Assembly: GCF_001469875.2 (NCBI RefSeq)
Contig: NZ_LOPW02000018.1
Span: forward strand, 226,634 to 264,693
Direction of reading: 5' to 3'
Source: Haloferax marisrubri
Lineage (GTDB): Archaea; Halobacteriota; Halobacteria; Halobacteriales; Haloferacaceae
DNA: 38,060 bases
Notes under the pieces: model-generated
What the model was told of the DNA's origin: nothing
Databases searched by the model: none
Seen by the model: only the letters and a program-made list of their open reading frames with translations
Made by a program: the position numbers and the translations under genes
Shown here: positions 8,821 through 16,415 of the stretch, piece after piece
Position numbering within the stretch: position 1 is the first letter of the stretch
Layout of the letters: every line of letters starts with the position of its first letter

Positions 8821-9591
8821 ATGAGCGACGAACTAACCTACGAAGTCGAAGGAGAAATCGGCGTAATAACGATTACCCGTCCTGACTCGCTCAACGCACT
8901 CAACACCAGCGTCAACGAACAGATCCGCGACGCACTGGAGTCGTTCGAATCGGCCGACGTCAGGGCCGTATTGATCGAATCGAGTGGCGACCGAGCGTTC
9001 GTGGCCGGTGCCGATCTCAAGGAGATTCACGGCATGTCGGTTGACGAGTTCATCTCGTACCAGAAGAACGGACGGCGCACTAACGACGCCATCGCTGCTC
9101 ACCCGAAGCCGGTCATCGCCGTCGTCGATGGACTCGCTTACGGCGGTGGGTTCGAAGTCGCCCTCGCGGCAGACATGGTCGTCTCAACGCCAGATGCGAA
9201 GTTTGCCTTACCCGAGGCGAAACTCGGCCTTCTCCCCGGCGGCGGTGGAACCCAGCGGTTGACGCGCATTGCCGGTACGAACGCGACCAAAGAGTTGTTG
9301 ATGACAGGCGAACCGATAGATGGAGAACGTGCACACCAACTCGGCATCGTCAACCGTCTCGCTGACGACCCATCACGAGAAGCGCGGGAACTGGCTGATG
9401 AGCTAACTGCCACCGGGCCGCTAGCGACCGCTGCTGCCAAAGAATTGGTCGACGAGGGAATCCAGGCACCGCTGGATACTGCGCTCACGCTTGAACAAGA
9501 GGTCACCTTCACACTCTACGGATCGGACGACACATCAGAAGGGATTGAAGCGTTCGTCGAGAGTCGAACACCCGAGTTCACGGGAGAATAG
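8821..9591 (+). CDS. Enoyl-CoA hydratase/isomerase (crotonase family)
   Basis: This is a 256-residue crotonase, the usual length. The oxyanion-hole motifs AFVAGADLKEI and VDGLAYGGGFEVALAADMVV are present. Both glutamates that act in hydratases are kept: one in GGGFE, the other in LPEAKLGLLPGGGGTQRL. The C-terminus ends in EGIEAFVESRTPEF, also typical. It hydrates trans-2-enoyl-CoA thioesters in beta-oxidation or a related acyl-CoA pathway. Starting 3 nt after a sugar ATPase gene is unusual and may mean that a transported compound is processed as a CoA thioester, or it may be coincidental operon shuffling. Convergent with the acyl-CoA synthetase gene, with only 29 nt between their stops. Confidence 0.9.
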   Translation: MSDELTYEVEGEIGVITITRPDSLNALNTSVNEQIRDALESFESADVRAVLIESSGDRAFVAGADLKEIHGMSVDEFISYQKNGRRTNDAIAAHPKPVIAVVDGLAYGGGFEVALAADMVVSTPDAKFALPEAKLGLLPGGGGTQRLTRIAGTNATKELLMTGEPIDGERAHQLGIVNRLADDPSREARELADELTATGPLATAAAKELVDEGIQAPLDTALTLEQEVTFTLYGSDDTSEGIEAFVESRTPEFTGE

Positions 9592-9620
9592 TTTCGGACC
9601 GGCGCTTTCTTCTTGAAGTC

Positions 9621-11294
9621 CTACTCGAACAACGAATCGCGATCTAGTTTTCCAGTGCGGAGTTCAGGCAACCGGTCGACGAACTGGATCTCTCGAGGTT
9701 TCTTGTAGGGTCCGAGCCGTTCGGTGACCACATCTTGAATGCGTTCTTCGATCATTTCGGGTTTCGCGCCGTTCGTAGGAACGACCACTGCCTTCACTCT
9801 CTCGCCGCGGTCTTCATCCTTCACTCCGCCGACTGCTACCGCTTGTACCTCAGGTAGACTCTCGACGACGGCTTCGACCTCAGTGGGACTGATTCGATAA
9901 CCTGAAGAGAGTATTACGTCGTCCTTCCTTCCCTGTACGGTCACTTCTCCGCCCTGTGAGATAGTTGCGATATCTCCAGTTCGTAACCATCCTGAGTCGG
10001 TGAAAGTTGCGTCCGTAGCTTCTGGACGATTCCAGTAGCCGGAAAACACTGAGGGACTTTCAGCATCGACAAGTAACTCACCGGTGGCATTCTCCGTCTC
10101 GTGGATGCCTTCGTCTGTCTCGACGGCGACTCTGTGTCCGGGGTACGCACATCCCGTGCTCCGCTTTTCGTGAGAGAGGTCGTATGCTGGTTTGGCTTGA
10201 CCAACTATCGCGTTTGCTTCTGTCTGCCCGTACGCTTCGTTCACGGTCACCTCAAGTGTTTCCTCCACCCACGACTTCAGGTCTTCAGAGAGTGGTTCAC
10301 CACCGCACATTATCGTTTGCAGTGCTGACGGTGCGGTTATATCGGTATCCAGTATGGACCGCGCTTGACGGAGAGCTGTCGGTGGGAAGAATGCGTGTGT
10401 GACTTCACCATCCTCAAGAAATTCCACGGCCTGTTTAGGGTCGAATCCAGTTCGTCGCGGCTTCGAAACGACCGTGCCACCTACAGCTAACGTGGGATAG
10501 CACACGTCGAACAGTGCACCTGCCCACGCCCACTCTGCTGGTGTCCAGACACGGGCAGAGCGCTGTTGTTTTTTCGTCAATAGCTGGTACCAGAGTTGAT
10601 ACCCCGAGAGTGAGCCAATCAGGTACTGGTGGTCCTGTATGACTCCTTTGGGTTTGCCGGTCGAACCAGAGGTGTATAACAGGAACGCAGGATTAGTTCC
10701 AGCCGATTCACTCGTGTTGCCGTCGCTTGGTTCGTTCTCGGTATCCCAGGTGCCTGGATGCTGTGGTTTCACCACGTCTTCGAGACGTTCGACCGGAGCC
10801 TCGCTCTCCTTAGGCAACGTCCCAAACCGTTCCAGTGCCGGTGCTTCGATGCAGAGCATCGCAGGGTCTGCGTCTGAGAGAACGTATTCGAGCGTTTCAG
10901 CACCGAGAAGAACTGATATTGGTACTACGATAGCGCCACGTTTGAGGATTCCTAGATGGAGCGCCAATAGCCATGGAGACTGTGCCCCACAGGTTGCGAC
11001 GCGGTCTCCAGGCTCGATGTCCGCCTCAGCGAGTCGACGTGACACAGCAGACGAAGCCGAATCTAATGCTTCGTACGTCACCGCTTCCTCTGAACCGTCC
11101 AGCTTTCGGTGCAAGACTGCTACATCGGAAGCGCGTTCATCGTCGGGAAAGTCGAATATCGCTGCCGGGATTGAATAGTCGTCAGGAATCTCCCACGTGA
11201 ACTGCTCGCAGAGGTCCTGATATGAATCGGGCCAGCGTTCTGCGGTTACGGTGTACCCAGTCGGTGTCTCTATTACCTGTCTGGGAGATCTCAT
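9621..11294 (-). CDS. AMP-dependent acyl-CoA synthetase (medium-chain/acetyl-CoA synthetase-like)
   Basis: This 557-residue adenylate-forming enzyme activates a carboxylic acid to acyl-AMP and then acyl-CoA. The P-loop is YTSGSTGKPKG. VWTPAEWAWAGALFDV, CGGEPLSEDL and YGQTEANAI (A5 motif) follow. GWLRTGDIA and GRKDDVILSSGYRISP (hinge) precede the C-terminal lysine motif ELRTGKLDR. The PAEWAWAGAL stretch favours the medium-chain/acetyl-CoA synthetase branch. All catalytic motifs are intact. It lies 84 nt downstream of the SDR gene on the same strand and may share its transcript, since no separate TATA box is obvious. Confidence 0.9.
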   Translation of the reverse strand: MRSPRQVIETPTGYTVTAERWPDSYQDLCEQFTWEIPDDYSIPAAIFDFPDDERASDVAVLHRKLDGSEEAVTYEALDSASSAVSRRLAEADIEPGDRVATCGAQSPWLLALHLGILKRGAIVVPISVLLGAETLEYVLSDADPAMLCIEAPALERFGTLPKESEAPVERLEDVVKPQHPGTWDTENEPSDGNTSESAGTNPAFLLYTSGSTGKPKGVIQDHQYLIGSLSGYQLWYQLLTKKQQRSARVWTPAEWAWAGALFDVCYPTLAVGGTVVSKPRRTGFDPKQAVEFLEDGEVTHAFFPPTALRQARSILDTDITAPSALQTIMCGGEPLSEDLKSWVEETLEVTVNEAYGQTEANAIVGQAKPAYDLSHEKRSTGCAYPGHRVAVETDEGIHETENATGELLVDAESPSVFSGYWNRPEATDATFTDSGWLRTGDIATISQGGEVTVQGRKDDVILSSGYRISPTEVEAVVESLPEVQAVAVGGVKDEDRGERVKAVVVPTNGAKPEMIEERIQDVVTERLGPYKKPREIQFVDRLPELRTGKLDRDSLFE

Positions 11295-11378
11295 CTGTTC
11301 AACACCACAGTAGCGAGGGTGTTTGCTCCGTTCGTTACTGACACTGGAATCATATTCTTCTCATATTTTACTTCGTGT

Positions 11379-12164
11379 TTACACGCGATGTGCTGCCCAA
11401 CCCCCATCGACGTAGATGTCGGCACCGTGGACGTAACTCGCTTCTTCACTGGCGAGGAATACGGCAACGTCGGCAACCTCTTCGGGGGCACCCAGTCGAG
11501 GGAGGAGAGTCTGTTCTCGACTTATCTCGATGCTCTCTTGGTCTTGGTAGTCTTGCATGGGTGTTTTGATGAATCCCGGTGAGATGCAATTTACATTCAC
11601 GTCGTGTTCGCCAAGTTCAGTCGCTAGGTCTCGGGTGAGATTCACCAAACCAGCGTTCGCCGCGGCGTATCCAGGTCCTGACCCTCCCTCGGTTGCGTTG
11701 ACCGACGCAACGTTCACGAGATGGCCATTTGACTCCTTGAGATGTGGGACTGCACTCTTCGCACAGTAGAACGCACCGTCTAAATCCACAGCGAGTTGTT
11801 TGTTCCAGTCGTCGACAGAGGTCTCTTGGCTGTCTCCGGGAATGTATATTCCGGCGTTGTTGACGAGTACATCCAAATTACCGTACGTTGAGACGGTTTC
11901 AGCGATGACGTCTTCACACTGTTGCGGGTCAGTAACGTCAAGCGAGAGAAACCGCCCTTCCCCAGGAGTCTCCTCGTCGATTATCTGTTCGGTCGGTTTG
12001 GCAGCGTCGGTGTCGTAGTGTTCGCCTGCGTGTGGTTCATTGCTACGGGATGCGCAAACGACTGTGGCACCTTCCTCTCCGAACCGAATTGCCATTGCTC
12101 TCCCTATCCCGCTTGATGCACCGGTAACGATGACTACCCGCCCCTGATGCCGGTTGCTCTGCAT
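11379..12164 (-). CDS. SDR-family protein with altered catalytic tetrad
   Basis: This is a 261-residue classical-type short-chain dehydrogenase/reductase fold. It has the NAD(P)-binding TGASSGIG (14-21), the NNAG motif (102-105), Ser154, and Tyr166 followed by AAAN. The lysine of the YxxxK motif is replaced by Asn170. The tetrad asparagine (usually in VNL) is Asp127 in AVDLDGAF. The rest of the core and the C-terminal VHGADIYVDGGWA are normal, so the gene is not decayed. It may have an altered mechanism, be a binding protein, or be inactive. It is probably co-transcribed with the acyl-CoA synthetase. The start is supported by a TATA-like box about 29 nt upstream. Confidence 0.85.
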   Translation of the reverse strand: MQSNRHQGRVVIVTGASSGIGRAMAIRFGEEGATVVCASRSNEPHAGEHYDTDAAKPTEQIIDEETPGEGRFLSLDVTDPQQCEDVIAETVSTYGNLDVLVNNAGIYIPGDSQETSVDDWNKQLAVDLDGAFYCAKSAVPHLKESNGHLVNVASVNATEGGSGPGYAAANAGLVNLTRDLATELGEHDVNVNCISPGFIKTPMQDYQDQESIEISREQTLLPRLGAPEEVADVAVFLASEEASYVHGADIYVDGGWAAHRV

Positions 12165-12188
12165 GCATAGAAAGACACCCGTGTACTG

Positions 12189-12198
12189 AAATAAGTAT
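12189..12198 (-). promoter_or_regulatory. TATA-like box of the SDR gene
   Basis: On the minus strand the box reads ATACTTATTT, centred about 29 nt before the ATG at 12164. A near-leaderless transcript would result. Confidence 0.45.
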
Positions 12199-12215
12199 TC
12201 CCGTTCATCTAACTC

Positions 12216-12310
12216 TTAGAGGGGATATCCCAGGTGGTCGACTCGCATTTTTAGAGTGTGAAACAACTTTTCGACAAGGTCTCGTTCAACGTAGTCGAGC
12301 CGATCGCTCA
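12216..12310 (-). pseudogene. IS6-family transposase C-terminal fragment
   Basis: The minus strand encodes about 31 residues, LSDRLDYVERDLVEKLFHT continuing into LKMRVDHLGYPL. They align with the region around the third catalytic acidic residue (Glu) of the IS6 transposase at 13872 (VDYTDRNLIEKWFQTFKMRV). Nothing upstream belongs to a transposase and the frame stops soon after, so it is a remnant. It sits on the opposite strand to the better-preserved IS6 copy. The two bracket the aldolase gene and the broken genes between them. Confidence 0.65.
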
Positions 12311-12637
12311 ATCTGGGAAAGCACGCTGGGAGAACTGCCCATCGCGGGACCAATCGATTCAGACAGTGGCCAAGAGTTGCTTGAACGTGGCTGGGAGGCG
12401 ACAAAACAAGAGTTCGAACGGAACCTTGGGCGAGTCCGAGAAGGTATTCAGGACCTCAACACCGAGGCAATCATGCGTGACGAGGAGTTGATCTGACACG
12501 CTTGCTACAATCTCGGGGCGTACCGTGGACCGTCGCTCTTCTTGTACGACGAGTACGGCGGTTCGATTCGTCATCGTGGCCAGCTTGATCGTGTGCTTGA
12601 GTCCGACGAGCAGATGTGGATTATCCCGACGGACTGA
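12302..12637 (+). pseudogene. Unidentified gene remnant with an internal TGA
   Basis: A + strand frame reads coherently for about 64 residues (from DRSIWESTLGELPIAGPI through EAIMRDEELI), meets TGA at 12494-12496, and continues in the same frame (HACYNLGAYRGPSLFLYDEY and on to IIPTD) to a stop at 12635-12637. Acidic composition and codon use on both sides of the TGA look coding, which suggests a tryptophan or arginine codon mutated to TGA. There is no start codon in place, because the 5' end runs into the IS6 fragment. I do not recognise the family. Probably a gene truncated by the IS6 insertion and then decayed. Confidence 0.4.
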
Positions 12638-12905
12638 CTGTGAATGCGAACGGAGACATTTGGTCCGCTCGGTGGGACGGCAACGCACTCGTTCGGTACA
12701 CGCCAACCGGAGTCAGGACGGAGCGACTCAGCTTCCCGGTCAAGAAGGTATCCAGCGCCACCTTCGGTGGGCCCGGCCTCGAAACTCTCTACGTCACGAC
12801 AGCAGGAGGCGATGGGCGACCAGACGAGGGAGCACTCGCTGGGTCGTTGTTTCGGTACACGCCAGGCAGTTCCGGACGTCCGGAGTTCCGCTCGCGAATC
12901 GCTCT
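12607..12905 (+). pseudogene. SMP-30/gluconolactonase C-terminal remnant
   Basis: About 97 residues match the last third of SMP-30/gluconolactonase/LRE-like beta-propellers: VDYPDGLTVNANGDIWSARW, VVRY-like strand VRYTPTGVRTERLSFPV, FGGPGLETLYVTTA, and the final GSLFRYTPG. The first two-thirds of the gene are missing and its upstream neighbour is in another frame, so there is a breakpoint near 12,600. No stop follows the domain end, and the frame runs on antisense into the aldolase gene, so the original 3' end is also lost. An intact version would hydrolyse sugar lactones, which fits the uronate/sugar-acid theme of this region. Confidence 0.7.
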
Positions 12906-12918
12906 CCAATACGAAGAG

Positions 12919-13572
12919 TTATTCAGAGCGTGCAGATTCGACCGCCGCAACGAATGCTGCGGCCTGAGACCGAACACCATCCATATTCTCGTCCTTGATT
13001 GCCTCGTAGTTGACGAGCGCCGACCCAGCGCCGACAGCGACAGCACCCGCGTCAAAGTATGAGCCGACGTTGTCGGCCGACACGCCGCCAGTCGGCATAA
13101 TTGGAATATCACCGAGTGGCCCTCGTAGCGCACTTACGTGACTCGGACCGACAGTCGATGCAGGGAACAACTTGAGAATATCCGCGCCGGCGTTCATCGC
13201 TCCGACAGCCTCTGTCGGTGTCATAATCCCCGGGACGGCGACGACATCCTCGTCGTTACAGACCTCAATGACCTCCGTGTTGAGGTCGGGGGCGAGCACG
13301 AACGATGCGCCGGCATCGATAGCTGTATGAGCAGTTTCAGCGTCCATTACCGTTCCAGCACCGACGACGGCATCCGTCTCACGAAGTGCCCCCTCTACTG
13401 CGGAAATCATCTCGGCATAGTTCGGATTGTCTGCCGTGATTTCGAGTGCGGTGACCCCACCTTCGTAGATTGCTGTTGCGACATCGACGATTTTCTCTTC
13501 TGGGATACCACGGAGCACTGCGACGATATCGCTATCTATGAGATGTTGCTGAACGGATTGCTTTCGACTCAC
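12919..13572 (-). CDS. KDPG/KHG aldolase (2-dehydro-3-deoxy-phosphogluconate aldolase family)
   Basis: This 217-residue class I aldolase has all the family landmarks. They are DIVAVLRGI, GGVTALEITADNP with the general-base Glu, VVGAGTVMDAETA, and LAPDLN. AVPGIMTPTEA follows, then ILKLFPAS with the Schiff-base Lys, and IMPTGGVSADN. It cleaves KDPG or a related 2-keto-3-deoxy sugar acid to pyruvate plus an aldehyde, the last step of uronate or semi-phosphorylative Entner-Doudoroff breakdown. The start is taken as GTG at 13572 because a TATA-like box lies 26 nt before it. The longer reading from 13659 would add 29 residues unrelated to the family. Confidence 0.88.
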   Translation of the reverse strand: MSRKQSVQQHLIDSDIVAVLRGIPEEKIVDVATAIYEGGVTALEITADNPNYAEMISAVEGALRETDAVVGAGTVMDAETAHTAIDAGASFVLAPDLNTEVIEVCNDEDVVAVPGIMTPTEAVGAMNAGADILKLFPASTVGPSHVSALRGPLGDIPIMPTGGVSADNVGSYFDAGAVAVGAGSALVNYEAIKDENMDGVRSQAAAFVAAVESARSE

Positions 13573-13593
13573 AAGTGTGTATTTGGGAGTTGT

Positions 13594-13601
13594 TGTAAAA
13601 A
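13594..13601 (-). promoter_or_regulatory. TATA-like box of the aldolase gene
   Basis: On the minus strand the box reads TTTTTACA, centred about 26 nt before the GTG at 13572. This implies a leaderless transcript with a GTG start and decides between the alternative starts. Confidence 0.5.
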
Positions 13602-13825
13602 GGTTCTCTGTCTCACACGTAGCACTGTCACAAATTATTGCGACGAAAAAAAGTGCCACGAACCTCGTGACGCCGCTCCGATGAAGAAAATGTCGCGAAT
13701 AAAGAGGTTTTACCTCAGCCGGTTTTTACGCACCCTGATGTGAGCGATGAAGTTACATTGGTTCATCGGTAGACGATTTAGCATATTGAATTGGACAGCG
13801 ATGTAGGTGCAATTGATCTTTTTTA

Positions 13826-14557
13826 GGCACCGTCTAGATAAGGAACTAACAGGTCGAAGAGCGAGTAATCTATGCTACTCTCAAACCTGCTCAACGAGAG
13901 TTTAGACACTGCTACGCTTGAATGTTGGCAGCGAGAGCGGACGGCAACTCCCATCAGGGCGTTCGCCGTCTGGCTCCATTCTACCGGTCTATCACTCAGG
14001 GAGGCAGAAGCAATTCTTCGGTTACTGGGCGTAGAACGCTCGTTCCAAGCAGTTTTTCAGTGGGTACATCAACTGTCTGACAGCGTTTCAGACCCGCCGA
14101 AGGCGACGCTAAGGTGGGTCGCGGTCGACGAGACCACTGTCAAAACCAATGGGGTGTGGTCTTGGTTGTACGCTGCAATAGGCCTCGACACAAAAATGAT
14201 TCTTGACGTTGCGCTGTTCAAGCGTCTTGGAACTGATCCAGCGGCTGCGTTTCTCCACGGAGTCTGTGAGAAACACGACTGTTCAGAGACGGTTTTTCTG
14301 GCTGATACCTTCGAGTATCGGACTGCATTCTCTCGATTAGGAGTGACCGGTCGGGTCGACTACACAGACCGAAACCTGATTGAAAAGTGGTTCCAGACGT
14401 TCAAAATGAGAGTCGGCCGTTTCCACAATTCATGGATGGGCAGTCAGCTGAATATCCGTCGGTGACTTGCAGTATTCGTTCATTACTATAATTTTCAGTG
14501 ACCGCATCAGTCGCTCGATGGTCGAAAGCCAGCTCAGGAGGTTAACTAGACAGTGAC
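13826..14557 (+). mobile_element. Degenerate IS6-family insertion sequence
   Basis: The element is about 732 bp. The left end reads GGCACCGTCTAGATAA (13826-13841). The right end, reverse-complemented from 14557, reads GTCACTGTCTAGTTAA, giving imperfect terminal inverted repeats that differ at three positions. Both ends flank a single transposase frame (13872-14549). The flanks are T-rich on both sides (CTTTTTTA before, GTTTTTTT after), so an 8-bp target duplication cannot be told from low complexity. The transposase carries two internal stops, so the element is probably no longer autonomous. It sits just before the integrase gene, at the edge of the accessory segment. Confidence 0.75.
13872..14549 (+). 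pseudogene. IS6-family transposase with two in-frame TGA codons
   Basis: The frame spans 225 codons plus the final TAG at 14547-14549. The DDE residues are visible: Asp in WVAVDETTVK, Asp in FLADTFEY and Glu in RNLIEKWFQTFKMRV. TGA at 14463-14465 stands where relatives have Trp (RRW-LAVFVHYYN), and a second TGA at 14499-14501 stands where they have Arg (FQR-PHQSLDG). Either read-through or two transition mutations would explain this, and mutation is more likely. The 197-residue product ending at the first TGA keeps all catalytic residues but lacks the C-terminal tail, so residual activity cannot be excluded. Confidence 0.8.
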
Positions 14558-14717
14558 GTTTTTTTATTTTATATCACCCAGAAAATCTTTCCAAGCTTTC
14601 TCAGCGTGGCTGATTCAAAAACGCGGGATTAGACCCTAATCAATCTCAATCAGTGTGAAAATAAGATACGCAACAGAACCCAAACTCCGAAACTGCGGGT
14701 GTCGCGCTGCGTTTGAA

Positions 14718-14727
14718 TTTTTATATA
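14718..14727 (+). promoter_or_regulatory. TATA-like box upstream of leader ORF and integrase
   Basis: TTTTTATATA stands out in the roughly 290-nt stretch between the IS6 element and the first start codon at 14848. Transcription would start near 14752, giving a leader of about 95 nt. The rest of this stretch shows no gene that I can support. Confidence 0.4.
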
Positions 14728-14847
14728 GCATCATAGAATATATGCTCTACTGGTGCAATTTGGACACTGTTTTACTAATTGGCGTTGTGTATGATCCACT
14801 CCTGCACAAGCCAAAGTATTAACTCAATGGGAGAACGTCGGTGAGTA

Positions 14848-14916
14848 ATGAAAATCCTCGATTCAAAATCATCCCAACACGCAGCGAGAGGGTTACTCCC
14901 CGGTGAGAAAGCGTGA
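14848..14916 (+). CDS. 22-residue leader peptide overlapping the integrase start
   Basis: ATG AAA ATC at 14848 opens a 22-codon frame (MKILDSKSSQHAARGLLPGE, then KA) that ends in the TGA of a GTGA overlap with the integrase start. Both starts are preceded by the same GGTGAG ribosome-site-like sequence (about 14840-14845 and 14902-14907). Such overlap is usual for translational coupling, so the peptide could set the level of integrase synthesis. It is too short for homology arguments and may have no function of its own. Confidence 0.35.
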   Translation: MKILDSKSSQHAARGLLPGEKA

Positions 14917-16223
14917 ATCAGCAGCCTGACTCCCAGGGTTTAGAGGTCGAAGAGGAGGCTTCAGAGAACAAGACGAGAGAGCGTCGCTACAAGTGGTCCC
15001 AGATGAGCCTCGACGAACTCGTCGACGTCTACTGGCAAGACATCGCACCGGAGCGATATCGCGATGGATTCGACGAGGACCGCGACGTTCCAACCTATGG
15101 GTGGCTCACCGAACATGGATACAGTGGTATCGCGTACGCGCTGCGCGAGCATCATGATTTGACGCCCAAGCAGTTCTTCCTCGACGTTGTCGGTCTCGAA
15201 GATGAGGAATCTGTGGGGTGGGAGTGGAACGTCGATGACGAAGATACTGTCAATGCTCTAGAAGTGTACCTCAATTCGATACAAACTCGTGGTGGGCGAG
15301 CAGAGAGTACCGTCGAGACCCACCGGACGAGGTTGGCCAAGTGGGTTCGGACCTATCGAGAACTGCACGGGACTGATGCATTGCTCGAACCACTGTCTGA
15401 ACTTGACCAGCAGCCGATGGAGATAGAGCGTTGCCTCGCTGTTCTCGACGTGTTCGACGAGGAGTTATCGACTGATCGGTCGAAACTCGAGTATCTGCAC
15501 GTCGCCAGAGCGTGGTACGCCTTCGTAAAGCGCCGGAAGTACGCGAAGTACAACCCACTCTCGGAGGCCGGCGAGGAGTTTGGCTGGGAAGCCAGCGAAC
15601 CAGACCCACAGGCGTTGTCCGCGTCGCAGGTTCACCGCATCTACGGAGAGGTAGATTCTCCTGAAGCGGAGTTGCTCTTAGTTGCGCTTGCTGGGTGGGG
15701 GTTGCGACCTTCAGAGGTCGCTGCGTTGCACGTTGACCAAGTGGTTTTGGATGCCGAAGATCCTCATCTGTCGTTCGGTGATGGAGAGCGGAAGAACGGT
15801 CCTGGAGAGGTGACGCTGTTGTACGGCGTGGATGTCGTCGCTGACCGGATTGATGCGCTATCTGACCGTGGGACGTGGAACGGGTATCTGTTCCCGTCTC
15901 GGTCATCGTCGACGGGCCACGTGTCAGTTAGTACGATACGTCGTCGGTTTAAGCAGCTTGCTGACACTGCTGGCGTGGTTGTCGATGGGGATACGCCGAC
16001 GCCCAAGATGGGGCGGCGGTTCTGGTACTCGGCGTATCAGGAGGCTGTTGGTGAGGTTCTAGAGGGGCTTGAGGGAGTTGCTGAAGACCAGGGGAGTTCG
16101 TCGACAGAGGTTGTGCTTCGGAATTACTTGTCAAGAGAGCAAGAACGGAAGGCGCGGCGAAGAAGGATGTATGAGAAGTTGAACGCAGCGTTCAGAACGA
16201 CTTTGAATGGATCTGAACCATAG
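14913..16223 (+). CDS. Tyrosine recombinase (integrase)
   Basis: This is a 436-residue site-specific recombinase. A long N-terminal part (1-105) of unknown role precedes a SAM-like core-binding domain at about residues 110-220 (LEVYLNSIQTRGGRAESTVE and following). The catalytic domain has Arg265 in GWGLRPSEVAAL, a Lys in ERKNGPGEV, KxxR (Lys365-Arg368) in PKMGRRFWYSAY in place of the usual HxxR, and Tyr405 in VLRNYLSRE as nucleophile. The KxxR variant is known among archaeal virus integrases. A GTG start with GGTGAG five bases upstream was chosen. No tRNA gene or attachment-site duplication was found nearby. It probably drives integration or excision, or dimer resolution, of the plasmid-like segment to its right. 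Confidence 0.85.
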   Translation: MNQQPDSQGLEVEEEASENKTRERRYKWSQMSLDELVDVYWQDIAPERYRDGFDEDRDVPTYGWLTEHGYSGIAYALREHHDLTPKQFFLDVVGLEDEESVGWEWNVDDEDTVNALEVYLNSIQTRGGRAESTVETHRTRLAKWVRTYRELHGTDALLEPLSELDQQPMEIERCLAVLDVFDEELSTDRSKLEYLHVARAWYAFVKRRKYAKYNPLSEAGEEFGWEASEPDPQALSASQVHRIYGEVDSPEAELLLVALAGWGLRPSEVAALHVDQVVLDAEDPHLSFGDGERKNGPGEVTLLYGVDVVADRIDALSDRGTWNGYLFPSRSSSTGHVSVSTIRRRFKQLADTAGVVVDGDTPTPKMGRRFWYSAYQEAVGEVLEGLEGVAEDQGSSSTEVVLRNYLSREQERKARRRRMYEKLNAAFRTTLNGSEP

Positions 16224-16415
16224 CGATTTAAAAGTAGCTTTGAGAAATTCAAAGGTGCTATCTTAGTTGTGTTTGAGAAACCAGACATCTAGGTCAAAAC
16301 AGAACACCGCTCTGTATGTGTCAAGCCTCTTTTTGACAGAGTCTGAGGGTCTCAACAGAGCCACTTCAGTAGACAAATTCGGACCAATTTCCAAATATTG
16401 ACATAGTGTCTGTGA

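Noticed and set aside
12919-13659. Longer aldolase start at 13659
   Set aside because: The added 29 residues have no family match and would include the TATA-like box.
13818-14565. 8-bp target-site duplication around the IS6 element
   Set aside because: Flanks are both T-runs with mismatched ends (CTTTTTTA and GTTTTTTT); not distinguishable from low complexity.
14558-14912. tRNA gene or att site beside the integrase
   Set aside because: No cloverleaf, TTCGAAT-type arm or repeat of a tRNA 3' end was found.
16319-16338. TGTCAA/TTGACA hairpin after the integrase as a terminator
   Set aside because: Only a 6-bp A/T-rich stem and no U-run after it.
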